DNA of 64,000 nucleotides. It comes from Blastomonas fulva (GTDB lineage: Bacteria > Pseudomonadota > Alphaproteobacteria > Sphingomonadales > Sphingomonadaceae). Numbering within the stretch: position 1 is the stretch's first letter; each line of letters begins with the position of its first letter. The stretch spans positions 1,712,501 through 1,776,500 of the forward strand of contig NZ_CP020083.1 of NCBI RefSeq assembly GCF_003431825.1, in the 5' to 3' direction. Both the position numbers and the translations under genes were made by a program. The notes under the pieces are model-generated. The model was not told the DNA's origin, ran no database searches, and saw only the letters and a program-made list of their open reading frames with translations. Of the stretch, positions 1-8,790 are shown piece by piece.

Positions 1-1
1 A

Positions 2-550
2 TCCTTGCTGGTCCAGACCAACTTATGGGGTGTCCGCACCAAGGCGATCGCGGGATTTTCAGGCGGAATGCGCCAGCGCTTCGGGATCGCGCAGGCGTTG
101 ATCGGCAACCCCGAACTGATCATTGTCGACGAGCCGACCGCTGGTCTCGATCCGGAAGAGCGCAACCGCTTCTATAATCTGCTGGTGGAAATCGGCGAGA
201 ACGTCGTGATCATCCTGTCCACTCACATTGTCGAGGATGTCGCCGATCTGTGCCCGCGCATGGCGGTGCTTGCGGCGGGGCGCATCCAGCTTCAGGGCGC
301 GCCCGGTGATCTGATCGCGCGCAGCCGCGGCACCATCTGGGCCAAGACGATCGAGCGCGACAGGCTCGACGACGTCAAGCTTGGCTATGAGGTCATCTCG
401 ACCCGGCTGTTTGCAGGCCGAACCATTATCCACATTCTGTCTGAAACGGACCCCGGCAACGGCTTTGCGCCTGTCGAGGGCGGGCTGGAAGATGTTTACC
501 TGTCGACCTTGACGCAAATCCGCCGCGCCTCCGCGCAACCAGCCGTTTGA
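2..550 (+). CDS. ABC transporter ATP-binding protein, C-terminal part (truncated by window edge)
   Basis: This is the C-terminal half of an ABC ATPase, which would energise the permease encoded next to it. The visible part holds the signature motif FSGGMRQR, Walker B with the catalytic glutamate (LIIVDEPTAGLD) and the H-loop histidine (LSTHIVED). Walker A must lie upstream of base 1, so no start can be assigned. The stop TGA at 548-550 is only 11 bases before the ATG of the permease-peptidase gene, so the two are probably cotranscribed. The nucleotide-binding function is secure; the substrate is unknown. Confidence 0.9.
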   Translation, partial: SLLVQTNLWGVRTKAIAGFSGGMRQRFGIAQALIGNPELIIVDEPTAGLDPEERNRFYNLLVEIGENVVIILSTHIVEDVADLCPRMAVLAAGRIQLQGAPGDLIARSRGTIWAKTIERDRLDDVKLGYEVISTRLFAGRTIIHILSETDPGNGFAPVEGGLEDVYLSTLTQIRRASAQPAV

Positions 551-561
551 GGGGCACGTTG

Positions 562-3500
562 ATGTTCGGTACGATCGCGCGCTTCGAGCTGCGTTACCAG
601 TTCCGCAACCCGGTGTTCTGGGTTGCCACCGTCCTGTTCTTCCTGCTGACCTTCGGCGCAACGACGGTTGAATCGATCCGCCTCGGCAGCGGCGGCAATA
701 TCTTCACCAATGCGCCGACCGCGATCGCCCAGATCATGCTGACAATGTCGCTGTTCTTCATGTTCGTGACCACCGCCTTCGTCGCCAACGTGGTCGTGCG
801 CGACGACGAGACCGGCTTTGGCGGGATCATCCGCTCAACCAAAGTCAACAAGCTTTCCTATATGCTGGGTCGGTTCAGCGGCGCGTTTCTCGGCGCTGCG
901 GTGGCGTTTCTGGCGGTGCCGGCAGCGATCTGGATTGGCACTTGGATGCCATGGGTTGATCCGGAGTTGATCGGCCCCAACCGGCTGCAGGATTATGCGT
1001 TTGCCTTCCTCGTCATTGCTCTGCCCAACCTGCTGATCACCTCGGCGATCTTCTTTGCGGTCGCGATCTGGACCCGTTCGGTCACCTACAGCTATCTCGC
1101 GGTGATCGTGTGCATGTTTGCCTATTTTGCACTCACGGCCATGCTGCGGAAATGGCCCGATGTGTCGCTTGCGGCCTATTTTGAACCATTCGGCACGATC
1201 GCATATGGCCTGGGCATCCGCTACCTGACCCCGATCCAGGCGAACACGCAGTCACTGGAACTGACCTGGATGCTGCTCAGCCACCGCCTGGTGTGGATGG
1301 CCTTGTCGATTGCGCTGGTCATCATCGCCGTCTGGCACTTCCGCTTCGCCGAACGCGGCACGTCGCCGCGCGCCGCCCGGCGTCAGGCGGCGCGCGAGGC
1401 GAAGCTGGCCGCCGTCAGTCCCCTGGTCTTCCGGCAGCTTCCGGACAGCATGCCCGAGCGCGGAGTATGGCATCAGCTGCGCACGCGCACCCTGCTGGAA
1501 ATGAAGCTCGTCTTCAAAAGCCCGGCCTTCTGGGTGCTTGCACTGGTCGGATCAATCAACCTGCTGCTCACGCTGACGCTTGCCGGCCGCTTCTACGATG
1601 TGCCTCCCTGGCCGCGGACGTTTGTGCTGGTCGAAACGGTTCGGGGTGCTTCGGCCCTGATCACGGTTCTGATGGCGATCTATTTTGCAGGGGAAGTCGT
1701 ATGGCGTGAACGCGAGCGCCGGATCAACGAGATCATCGACGCGACAGCGGTCCCCAATTGGGTTTTTCTGGTCTCCAAGCTTTGCGGGGTGGCAGGTGTC
1801 CTGATCGCGCTCAGCGTCGGGGTGGTGCTCGTCCAATCGATAGCGTTTCAGCTGGTGCGCGGGGTCGCCGATATCGAACTTGGCCAGTGGTTGGCGTGGT
1901 TCGCCGCGCCCAACATCTTCTATGTCATCCATCTGTCTGTTCTGTCGATCGTGGCCCAGGCTGTCAGCCCGAACAAGTTCGTCGGCTGGGGCATCATGCT
2001 GCTGTACCTCGTATCGACGATCGTTTTCGCCGGTCTGGGCCTCAGCCACCCACTGCTCAATTACGCCGAAGCCTCAAACCCGCTATCGGACATGAATGGC
2101 GATGACTACGGCGGCGCCACTGCCTGGGCGCTGCGGTTCTATTGGACCGCCTTTGCCGCAATTCTCGTCATCATCGGTCATCTGATGTGGCGTCGTGGTA
2201 CCGCCGTGACGCTTGCCGGGCAGTGGCGCACGCTGCCCGCGAGATTGCGCGGCATGCCCCTCGCAATCATGGCCCTCGCGCTGGCGATAACCGCGGGGAT
2301 GGGCAGCTATCTCTATTACAACATGAACATCGCCAACCATTATTGGGCAGGCGGCGATGCCGAAGACATGCGCACGGCGCGGTATGAGAAGGCGTATGCG
2401 CGCTATCTGGGGCGACCGGAGCCGACGCTCACGGATGTCAGGCTCGATGTGGAATTGAGGCCTTCCCGGCGATGGGCACAGTTTGACGGACGCTATCGTT
2501 TCAGCAACGCGACAACCAGACCGATCGAACTGCTCCACGTTCGCATCCCCGCCCCGACCTTGCGTGTCGAGGCGATAGACGTGCCCGGCGCAACGCTGGT
2601 GAGCGACGACAAGGAAAATCTCCACCGCATCTACCGATTTGCCAAGCCTTTGCAGCCGGGCGACCAGGGGACGCTGACCTTCAGAACCGTGCAGGAGAAG
2701 CGCGGGCTGTATGCGCTGCCTTCAAACCTTCAGGCGTATGAATTCGATGCGCAGCCTGCGGCCAACGGGGCGTATCTGACCAATTTCGCCTTCGCACCGG
2801 CGCTCGGGATGAGCGGTGCCAATTTCCTGCAAGGCAACAAGCAGCGGCGCAAATACGGCCTGCCAGCCGGAAAGACAGCGCCCAGGCTCGGCGATCCAGC
2901 GGCCCGCAACAGGAACTTCGCGAGCGTCGATCGCGTGAACACGGACATTACGGTCACAACGGATGCAGACCAGACACTGGTGGTGACAGGGGCGCGGGTA
3001 TCCGAGACTGTCGCCAACGGCCGTCGGACGGCGAGGTTCGTATCTCCTATCCCATCGCTGAACTTCATCACGATCCAGGCCGGTCGCTACGCGCAGAAAT
3101 CTGTCGATGCCGGTCGCGGCGTCCGTGCCAGCGTTTATTATCACCCCGAACATGCGATGAACATTGACCGGATGCTGAACGCGATGGTCGACTCTCTCAA
3201 TTACTATCGCGATAATTTCGGTCCCTACCAATATGGCTACGCGCGCATCATCGAACGGCCCGATTATGGTGGTGGCGCGAACTCTGCACCCGGGACGGTG
3301 GGCTACTCCGAAAAAGTCGGCTTCATCATGGATTTCCGCGATCCAAATCGGCTCGATTTCCTCGCCTACCTCACCGCGCACGAACTGGCGCACCAGTACT
3401 GGTTCCACCAGGTGATGCCCGCGGACATGCAGGGAGCCGAGGTTCTTACCGAGACATTGGCGCAGTATTCGGCGCTGATGGTGATGAAGAAGAACTTGGG

Positions 3501-4179
3501 GGCCGATCAGATCCGCCAGTTCCTGAAATACGAGCAGGATATCTATCTGCAGGGCCGCCGGCTGGAAGCAGCCGAGGAGCAGCCGCTCGCCAAAGTCTAC
3601 AGGCAGGGATACATTCACTACAATAAGGGCTCGCTGGTCATGTATCTTCTGCAGGATCGTCTGGGCGAGGACCGGGTCAATGGGGTGTTGCGCAGTCTGA
3701 TAGAGCGGTATCGGTCCAAACCTGCGCCTTTTGCCAGTTCGAGCGACCTGGTGGATGGGTTGCTTGCGATTGCCCGCACGCCTGCCGAGCGCGAACTTGT
3801 CCGGGACCTGTTCTACCGTATCACCCTCTATGACCTCAGGGTCAGCCAGGCGACGGTCCGAAAGATGCCGGACGGCCGCTATGAAACTCTCATCACGGTG
3901 GCAGCAGGAAAGTCCTATGCCGATGGCAAGGGCAATGAGCGTGAAGCAACGTTCAACGAGCAACTCGATATCGGCGTATTCCGCGCCAATCCCGACGATC
4001 GGGGATTCACCCGCGAGAAGGTGATATCATTGCAGCGGCTGCCGATCCGCTCGGGCGAACAGACCATCCGCATGATCACGACGAGCAAGCCAGCCTATGC
4101 CGGTATCGATCCGTACCTCACGTTTGTCGACCGCAACGTCAGCGACAATGTGGTGGCGGTGACGGAAAGAGGTCGATAG
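562..4179 (+). CDS. ABC transporter permease fused to an M1-type metallopeptidase
   Basis: The product is about 1205 aa. Residues 1-600 hold roughly a dozen hydrophobic segments in two ABC-2-like permease blocks. The last 600 residues look like an M1 aminopeptidase domain. The zinc site is visible as HELAH (H940, H944) with a downstream glutamate near 964 in LTETLAQY. The GxMEN exopeptidase motif of classical M1 enzymes is absent; the equivalent segment reads GGGANSAPGT, so classical aminopeptidase specificity should not be assumed. ATG 562 was chosen because GAGGGG precedes it and it follows the ATPase stop closely. Such permease-M1 fusions are a known family of unknown substrate, possibly peptide export or sensing. 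Confidence 0.88.
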   Translation: MFGTIARFELRYQFRNPVFWVATVLFFLLTFGATTVESIRLGSGGNIFTNAPTAIAQIMLTMSLFFMFVTTAFVANVVVRDDETGFGGIIRSTKVNKLSYMLGRFSGAFLGAAVAFLAVPAAIWIGTWMPWVDPELIGPNRLQDYAFAFLVIALPNLLITSAIFFAVAIWTRSVTYSYLAVIVCMFAYFALTAMLRKWPDVSLAAYFEPFGTIAYGLGIRYLTPIQANTQSLELTWMLLSHRLVWMALSIALVIIAVWHFRFAERGTSPRAARRQAAREAKLAAVSPLVFRQLPDSMPERGVWHQLRTRTLLEMKLVFKSPAFWVLALVGSINLLLTLTLAGRFYDVPPWPRTFVLVETVRGASALITVLMAIYFAGEVVWRERERRINEIIDATAVPNWVFLVSKLCGVAGVLIALSVGVVLVQSIAFQLVRGVADIELGQWLAWFAAPNIFYVIHLSVLSIVAQAVSPNKFVGWGIMLLYLVSTIVFAGLGLSHPLLNYAEASNPLSDMNGDDYGGATAWALRFYWTAFAAILVIIGHLMWRRGTAVTLAGQWRTLPARLRGMPLAIMALALAITAGMGSYLYYNMNIANHYWAGGDAEDMRTARYEKAYARYLGRPEPTLTDVRLDVELRPSRRWAQFDGRYRFSNATTRPIELLHVRIPAPTLRVEAIDVPGATLVSDDKENLHRIYRFAKPLQPGDQGTLTFRTVQEKRGLYALPSNLQAYEFDAQPAANGAYLTNFAFAPALGMSGANFLQGNKQRRKYGLPAGKTAPRLGDPAARNRNFASVDRVNTDITVTTDADQTLVVTGARVSETVANGRRTARFVSPIPSLNFITIQAGRYAQKSVDAGRGVRASVYYHPEHAMNIDRMLNAMVDSLNYYRDNFGPYQYGYARIIERPDYGGGANSAPGTVGYSEKVGFIMDFRDPNRLDFLAYLTAHELAHQYWFHQVMPADMQGAEVLTETLAQYSALMVMKKNLGADQIRQFLKYEQDIYLQGRRLEAAEEQPLAKVYRQGYIHYNKGSLVMYLLQDRLGEDRVNGVLRSLIERYRSKPAPFASSSDLVDGLLAIARTPAERELVRDLFYRITLYDLRVSQATVRKMPDGRYETLITVAAGKSYADGKGNEREATFNEQLDIGVFRANPDDRGFTREKVISLQRLPIRSGEQTIRMITTSKPAYAGIDPYLTFVDRNVSDNVVAVTERGR

Positions 4180-4272
4180 CCTCACTTCGGCGGAACGACA
4201 TCCGCATCCAAGGGTTCCACCGCCGTTGAAGCTCAATGCCGGCATGCGCGGAGCCCTGCTGGTCGAGGCACG

Positions 4273-4893
4273 TCAATCGTCTGCGCGCAGGGCAGAGGCG
4301 AGCATTCGGGCAAGGCGTGCAATGTGATCCTTGTCAGATCGCCCACCCACGACCGACAAACGCCAGTATAGCGGAGCTGCGATAAGGTCCGCCGCGGTTT
4401 CGCGGTCTACGGATGGCGAGAGCTCGCCTCTCTCGATGGCTCGATCGAGCAATCCGTTGATTCGTTCGCGTCGTGCGCGCTGGAATGGCCGTATGGCCGT
4501 TTCGAGCGCTGGAGTTCGCTCGATCTCGGCATGGAGGTCCGTAATGATCCGCCGCATCTTTGGGTGTCGGAGCACCCGGCGAAGCGCGAAGAGCAACGCC
4601 TTCAGATCGGCTTCGAGAGACCCCTGATCGCCAACATCGGTGATCGTCAACCCGACACGCGACAGAAGGTCGCCTGCCATCACCGATTTTTCGGGCCAGC
4701 GCCGATAGAGTGCGGCCTTGCCGACGCCAGCGGAGCGGGCGACACGCTCGAGGCTTAGCCCTGAATAGCCAGCGCGGGCCCATTCCTGGAAGAAGGCGCG
4801 GGTCAGCGCGTCCGTGACGTCAGCACGCATGACTGCTGCGCCGCTCAGAGTGCGGATTCTGATTCCGACATCGTCGGAACGGTTGCGTTCCAT
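4273..4893 (-). CDS. TetR/AcrR family transcriptional regulator
   Basis: This is a TetR-type repressor with an N-terminal helix-turn-helix (LSLERVARSAGVGKAALYRRWPEK) and a ligand-binding C-terminal domain. It is divergent from the SnoaL-like and NmrA-like genes at 4951-6226, which it probably controls. Two copies of the inverted repeat GGAACG-N4-CGTTCC lie in the short intergenic region, and one overlaps the ATG at 4893. An alternative start is the ATG at 4830, which would place the whole operator upstream of the coding region but leave almost no residues before the HTH. The family call is secure; the start is uncertain. Confidence 0.88.
   Translation of the reverse strand: MERNRSDDVGIRIRTLSGAAVMRADVTDALTRAFFQEWARAGYSGLSLERVARSAGVGKAALYRRWPEKSVMAGDLLSRVGLTITDVGDQGSLEADLKALLFALRRVLRHPKMRRIITDLHAEIERTPALETAIRPFQRARRERINGLLDRAIERGELSPSVDRETAADLIAAPLYWRLSVVGGRSDKDHIARLARMLASALRADD
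4876..4891. promoter_or_regulatory. Putative TetR operator, copy 1
   Basis: An inverted repeat GGAACG-N4-CGTTCC sits next to the tetR start. A second, overlapping repeat TTCCGAC-N3-GTCGGAA lies at 4863-4879. The core is identical to copy 2, centred 40 bp away (about four helical turns), which suits two repressor dimers on one DNA face. Confidence 0.65.
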
Positions 4894-4910
4894 CCACAGA
4901 TCCCTAAATA

Positions 4911-4936
4911 TGGTCGGAACGCAATCGTTCCGACCA
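4911..4936. promoter_or_regulatory. Putative TetR operator, copy 2
   Basis: A perfect inverted repeat with 11-bp arms, TGGTCGGAACG-N4-CGTTCCGACCA, ends 14 bases before the ATG of the SnoaL-like gene. A repressor bound here would block both divergent promoters. Confidence 0.75.
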
Positions 4937-4950
4937 ACTGGAGATAGATC

Positions 4951-5406
4951 ATGAGTGAAGATATTGAAAGCTTTTCGGCCATGCTTCGCAAGGCGCTCGG
5001 GGACCGGATCGACCGGGACGCCAGGTCGTTCCCGGACATGATGGACGAACACGCCGTGATGGAGTTTCCCTATGCGCTGCCCGACCTGCCTGATCGGCTC
5101 GATGGCCGAGAGGCCGTCGCCCGCCACCTTGAAGGGCTGGGCGGCCTCATCGCGTTCGACAGGATGGGCGAACCGACCGTGCATCCCACGACCGATCCCG
5201 CCGTGGTCATCATCGAGTTCGAGGGCTTCGGTCGCGGGGTGGCGACAGGCGCGCCCTATGATCAGCGCTATATCTCAGTGATCCGCACCGAGAACGGGCG
5301 CATTGTTCTCTATCGCGATTACTGGAACCCGATCGCCGTGCTCCGTGCAACAAAGGGCGCGGCGTTCGTCGATGCCCTTGTGGGGGGAGGCGCCGGCCAT
5401 GAATGA
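4951..5406 (+). CDS. SnoaL-like / NTF2-fold protein
   Basis: This 151-aa protein has the alpha+beta cone layout of NTF2-like proteins: an N-terminal helix pair, then strands ending in YDQRYISVIRTENGRIVLYRDYWNP, a pattern typical of SnoaL-like isomerases and ketosteroid-isomerase relatives. No substrate can be read from the sequence. GGAG lies six bases before the ATG. Its last codons overlap the start of the NmrA-like gene by 8 bases, so the two are translationally coupled and presumably act on the same compound. Both are likely under the divergent TetR repressor. Confidence 0.8.
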   Translation: MSEDIESFSAMLRKALGDRIDRDARSFPDMMDEHAVMEFPYALPDLPDRLDGREAVARHLEGLGGLIAFDRMGEPTVHPTTDPAVVIIEFEGFGRGVATGAPYDQRYISVIRTENGRIVLYRDYWNPIAVLRATKGAAFVDALVGGGAGHE

Positions 5407-6226
5407 GCGGGTTCTCGTAACCGGCGGCACGGGGAAGACAGGTCAGCAGGTCGCCAGCCAGCTTGCGCTGCGCGGGATCGAAGCGCGCGTCGCCACGCGC
5501 GACCCATCGTCAGCGAACCAGGTCCGGTTCGATTGGGGTGACGCGACGACATACGGTCCTGCGCTCGAGGGCGTTGGCGCGGTCTACCTCGTTGCGCCGA
5601 CCGATCAGACGGAACAGCTGTCCGCTATGCATCCCTTCCTCAAGCGGGCGGTATTGCAGGTCCCGGGACGACTGGTGCTGCTGAGCGCTTCTTCGCTCGA
5701 GGCAGGTGGGCCGATGATGGGTGAGGTTCATGCCTGGCTGGACGCCCATGCGCCGCTCTGGACGGTCTTGCGCCCAAGCTGGTTCATGCAGAACTTCACG
5801 ACCCAGCATTTGCATTCGATCCTTCATGAGGGGTGCGTGTACTCCGCGACGGGGGACGGACGCGTGCCGTTCATCGATGCCGCCGATATCGCTGCCGTTG
5901 CAGTAGAGGCCCTGACCAGTTCCGCGCTTCCTTCCAGCGAGCATGTGTTGACAGGTCCGGAAGCCCTAACCTACGCCGAAGCGGCAGATGCGATCAGCGC
6001 AAGAATCGGCAGACCTGTCCGTCATTGCCGTCTGACGGTGGACGCGTTGGCGGACCGGTACGCCGGATCTGGTATCCCCCGAACCTATGCCCTCACGCTT
6101 GCCGGCATGGACGAGGCAATCGCGCAAGGGTCCGAGGACCGGATCACTCTGGAGGTGGAGCGGATAACGGGGCGGCCAGCGAATAGTCTTGCAAGCTTTC
6201 TGAAGGGTCAAAGCGCTTTGGACTGA
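5399..6226 (+). CDS. NmrA-like / atypical SDR NAD(P)-binding protein
   Basis: A 275-aa Rossmann protein with the N-terminal dinucleotide motif VLVTGGTGKTG and the atypical-SDR pattern of NmrA-like and NAD(P)H:quinone oxidoreductase relatives (LRPSWFMQNF, VPFIDAADIAAVAVEAL). The classical YxxxK catalytic pair is not evident, as is usual in this group, so it may be a redox sensor rather than an enzyme. ATG 5399 overlaps the upstream gene (ATGAATGA junction). A start further upstream would run through most of the SnoaL-like gene and was rejected. Confidence 0.82.
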   Translation: MNERVLVTGGTGKTGQQVASQLALRGIEARVATRDPSSANQVRFDWGDATTYGPALEGVGAVYLVAPTDQTEQLSAMHPFLKRAVLQVPGRLVLLSASSLEAGGPMMGEVHAWLDAHAPLWTVLRPSWFMQNFTTQHLHSILHEGCVYSATGDGRVPFIDAADIAAVAVEALTSSALPSSEHVLTGPEALTYAEAADAISARIGRPVRHCRLTVDALADRYAGSGIPRTYALTLAGMDEAIAQGSEDRITLEVERITGRPANSLASFLKGQSALD

Positions 6227-6259
6227 AAAAACCTGGGACAGGCGCGGCCGCGGCATCTG

Positions 6260-6502
6260 CTATCCGCTCGCCCGCCCGCGCCGTCTTGCCGCAGCCCGGG
6301 CCGCCAGCGCGCCCCCGAGTATGAGGAGGGGCGAAATCAGCATGAAGATTCCAAGCCCTATATTGGCCCCGCCTTCGCCCTTCCGCACAAGCTGGTCCAG
6401 ACTTGGCAGGCTCCACACGATTGCGGTGAGGACGCCGGCTATCAGCCATGCAGCCCTGCCTGCGTTTGGCAATATCGAAATGGCAATGAAGGGCAAGGCC
6501 AC
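6260..6502 (-). CDS. Small predicted membrane protein
   Basis: This 80-aa frame encodes three hydrophobic stretches (LPFIAISILPNAGRAAWL, VLTAIVWSLPSL, IGLGIFMLISPLLILGGALAAR) and a basic C-terminus. The only usable start in frame is GTG at 6502, without a clear ribosome binding site. The frame lies just downstream of a second hydrophobic mini-ORF (6548-6670), possibly as a pair. No family is recognised. It could be non-coding despite its hydrophobic pattern. Confidence 0.4.
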   Translation of the reverse strand: MALPFIAISILPNAGRAAWLIAGVLTAIVWSLPSLDQLVRKGEGGANIGLGIFMLISPLLILGGALAARAAARRRGRASG

Positions 6503-6547
6503 CAGAACGACATGAACCGCCAGAACCGACCGGGTTATCCCCCATGT

Positions 6548-6670
6548 TCAGTCCCCGCTCGCAACGATTGCATCGGCATTCGTCAGGGCAACGGTGCCGA
6601 GCCCGATGAGGACGGCGACCAGGCATCCAGATAGGATCTCGCCGAGCCGTGATTTCGGTGATCTCTTCAT
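6548..6670 (-). CDS. Possible 40-aa single-span membrane peptide
   Basis: The ATG at 6670 is preceded by AGGATGG at a suitable distance. It encodes a basic N-terminus (MKRSPKSR) followed by one hydrophobic segment (ILSGCLVAVLIGLGTVAL), then TGA. The same frame stays open upstream to about 7030, but that extension has no recognisable features. It may form a pair with the membrane protein frame at 6260-6502. Function unknown. Confidence 0.3.
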   Translation of the reverse strand: MKRSPKSRLGEILSGCLVAVLIGLGTVALTNADAIVASGD

Positions 6671-7062
6671 TTTTCCATCCTGTGATTGGCGAAGTGCCCC
6701 GTTCCGGGCTGCTGCACAATGACCGAGGCTAGCCAGGGCCTTCAGTCGTCTCGCGCTGTGTTCCGCGGCATATCTCTCGCGATTGACGACAATCGGAAGC
6801 CATTCTCCTCGCTCGCCCCGAACCAGCGGCCTCTCACCGTTCGCGCGGTCGTAATGGAAATATCGCTCGGTCGGTCCAGAGGCGAGGGCGTGCCTAGCAA
6901 GGGCCTGAAATCGGAGCCACCAGAGCATGGCATATCGTTTCTGGCGTACGGCCAGACGCGGATCGCGGTTCGGCGCAAAACCGGCACGGCTGGGGTTTTG
7001 CAGCGATGCGCATCCCCGACAGCAGACCATATCCCGTCAACGCAACACGTGGAGATTACGCC
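6671..7062. other. Region without a confident gene
   Basis: Open frames exist on both strands (minus up to 7030, plus from 6686), but neither shows a family, a ribosome binding site or hydrophobic pattern that supports coding. The promoter of the small DUF4177-like gene at 7063 should lie at its right end. Confidence 0.4.
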
Positions 7063-7209
7063 GTGCAATGGGAATACAAACTTGTCACCGAAACCCTGAA
7101 TGCCGATCAGCTGAACGAATTCGGTGCGGATGGTTGGGAACTTGTCATGGTCGTCTCACCCGCCCATTATGTCTTTCATTATTTCTTCAAGCGCGGATTG
7201 AGGGACTGA
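7063..7209 (+). CDS. Short DUF4177-like protein
   Basis: A 48-aa product starting MQWEYKLVTETLNADQLNEF and continuing GADGWELVMVVS. The pattern WEYKLV...LNELGAxGWELV is the hallmark of DUF4177-type small proteins of unknown function. The start is the GTG at 7063, chosen because GGAG lies exactly eight bases upstream and the family begins at this Trp-Glu-Tyr segment. A longer in-frame ATG at 7006 adds 19 residues unlike the family. Confidence 0.65.
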   Translation: MQWEYKLVTETLNADQLNEFGADGWELVMVVSPAHYVFHYFFKRGLRD

Positions 7210-7251
7210 CATGAGCCCGCTCCTTTCTCCCGCACCACGGCATGCCCCGAT

Positions 7252-8154
7252 TCAGGTTACACGCGTCAGGGCCGCACTCACATTGTCGATGAAGGTGCGG
7301 ACCCGCGGGTCGACGAGGCGTCTGCTGGGATAGAGACAAAGGATGCGCACGGTTTGGACGCCGAGCTCAGGGAAAAGCCGGACAAGGTGCCCGGCTGAAA
7401 GATCGTCATCGACAAGGAAGGCCGGAAGCAGCGCGATCCCGAGGCCCGAAAGGGCAGCCATGCGGATTGCTTCTGCGCTGTTCATGCGCAACCGCCCGTG
7501 GGCCAGCACCTTGTCGGCGTGTTCGCCGCCCGGATGGTCAAACCATTCCTGCGTTCGTGTGCGGGAACGAAACAGGATGCAATCATGCCCGCTCAGAGCT
7601 TCCACGTGTGGAGGATGGCCCCGGCGCTCGAGATAGGATGGGGCGGCACAGATCCACACCGGATATTCGGCAACGACCCGCGAAACGATACCGTCCGGCG
7701 CGCTTTCTCCTCCTATCCGAATGGCAAGATCGAAGCCTTCTTCCACGAGATCGACGGGACGGTCGGAGAAATCGATATCGATGCGGACATCGGGCCAGCG
7801 TTCAAGATACTCGCTTACCAGCGGCATGATCACGCGCCGGCCAAAGGCGTCCGGAACACTCAGGCGCAGCAGTCCCCGCGGCTTGCCGTCCGGAACGGCG
7901 ATGCTCGCTTCAGCCTCGTCCATGGCTTCGAGGATGGCCCTTCCGCTCTCGCGGAATCGCTCGCCTTCTGATGTGAGGCTTACAGCGCGGGAGTTACGAT
8001 GCAGCAGTCTGACACCGAGCCGGGCCTCGAGACGGGCGACAGCCTTGCTGGCGGCCGACCCGGTGAGGCCCATCGTCCGGCCGCCACGGGCGAAGCTTCC
8101 CGCATCAGCCACCGCCATGAAGATGACGATCTCGTTGAGGCTGCGTGCGGTCAC
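7252..8154 (-). CDS. LysR family transcriptional regulator
   Basis: A 300-aa LysR regulator with an N-terminal winged HTH (FARGGRTMGLTGSAASKAVARLEARLGVRLLHR) and a periplasmic-binding-like effector domain. The start is GTG 8154, because a TAG stop lies only six codons upstream in frame and no ATG is available. It is divergent from the RidA-like gene at 8377, the usual arrangement for a LysR regulator and its target. The effector is unknown. Confidence 0.9.
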   Translation of the reverse strand: MTARSLNEIVIFMAVADAGSFARGGRTMGLTGSAASKAVARLEARLGVRLLHRNSRAVSLTSEGERFRESGRAILEAMDEAEASIAVPDGKPRGLLRLSVPDAFGRRVIMPLVSEYLERWPDVRIDIDFSDRPVDLVEEGFDLAIRIGGESAPDGIVSRVVAEYPVWICAAPSYLERRGHPPHVEALSGHDCILFRSRTRTQEWFDHPGGEHADKVLAHGRLRMNSAEAIRMAALSGLGIALLPAFLVDDDLSAGHLVRLFPELGVQTVRILCLYPSRRLVDPRVRTFIDNVSAALTRVT

Positions 8155-8376
8155 AATCCGCGTTCCGCACTAATGATATCGGTCATCACAATCCATCCTT
8201 CACCTCTCGCGATCCTGCCGCTGCTGCTGTCATGTGTCTACTGATGTGGAACTCAAAAGCAGCGGTGATCCGTGCCGATCGGTCACAGTTGAGCGGACAT
8301 CCGTTCACGGCGCGAGCAGCTAATCGGGGCGGGTGACATGGCATGGGCCATGTGGCCTGACGAGGAGCAAATCGAC

Positions 8377-8790
8377 ATGACCAGACCTCTTGTACGCCTC
8401 AATCCGCCGGCGCTTTGGGACGCCACCGGAAACCATCATTCGCAAGGGACACTGATCGAGACCGGACGGCTGGCCATCTTCTCGGGCCAGATCGCCGCAC
8501 AAAAAGGCACTGATCACGTGCCTGCTTCGCTCAGAGAACAGACCGATATCGTTTGCCGGAACCTCAGGCTGTGCCTTGAGAGCATTGGGGCATCGCCTTC
8601 CGACATCGTCAGCCTGCGCGCCTATATTGTCGACTGGACACCGGATAAGGCTGCAGAGGTGTTTGAGCCGCTTGTTGCCTTTCTCGGCGATACGATGCCG
8701 GCAATGACCGGCATCGGTGTAAACGCCCTGTTCTCACCCGAACTCAGGATCGAGATCGAGATGGTTGCCCGTGTTCCTGATCAAAGCTGA
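8377..8790 (+). CDS. RidA/YjgF-family protein
   Basis: A 137-aa Rid-family protein (GRLAIFSGQIAAQKG, IVCRNLRLCLESIGASPSDIVSLRAYIVD, RIEIEMVARV). Archetypal RidA hydrolyses reactive enamines/imines with an arginine in the segment VARLP; here the segment reads VNALFSPELRIEIE and that arginine is missing. The protein therefore belongs to a Rid subgroup of unproven activity. ATG 8377 is preceded by GAGGAG at nine bases; an upstream ATG at 8338 lacks such a site. It probably responds to the divergent LysR. Confidence 0.85.
   Translation: MTRPLVRLNPPALWDATGNHHSQGTLIETGRLAIFSGQIAAQKGTDHVPASLREQTDIVCRNLRLCLESIGASPSDIVSLRAYIVDWTPDKAAEVFEPLVAFLGDTMPAMTGIGVNALFSPELRIEIEMVARVPDQS

Noticed and set aside
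2722..3963. A 413-codon minus-strand frame within the permease-peptidase gene
   Set aside because: It is antisense to the conserved zinc-peptidase domain and lacks a start signal.
6686..7099. Open frames on both strands between the small membrane proteins and the DUF4177-like gene
   Set aside because: No ribosome binding site, hydrophobic pattern or family resemblance; at most the last 40 codons on the minus strand were kept as a weak candidate.
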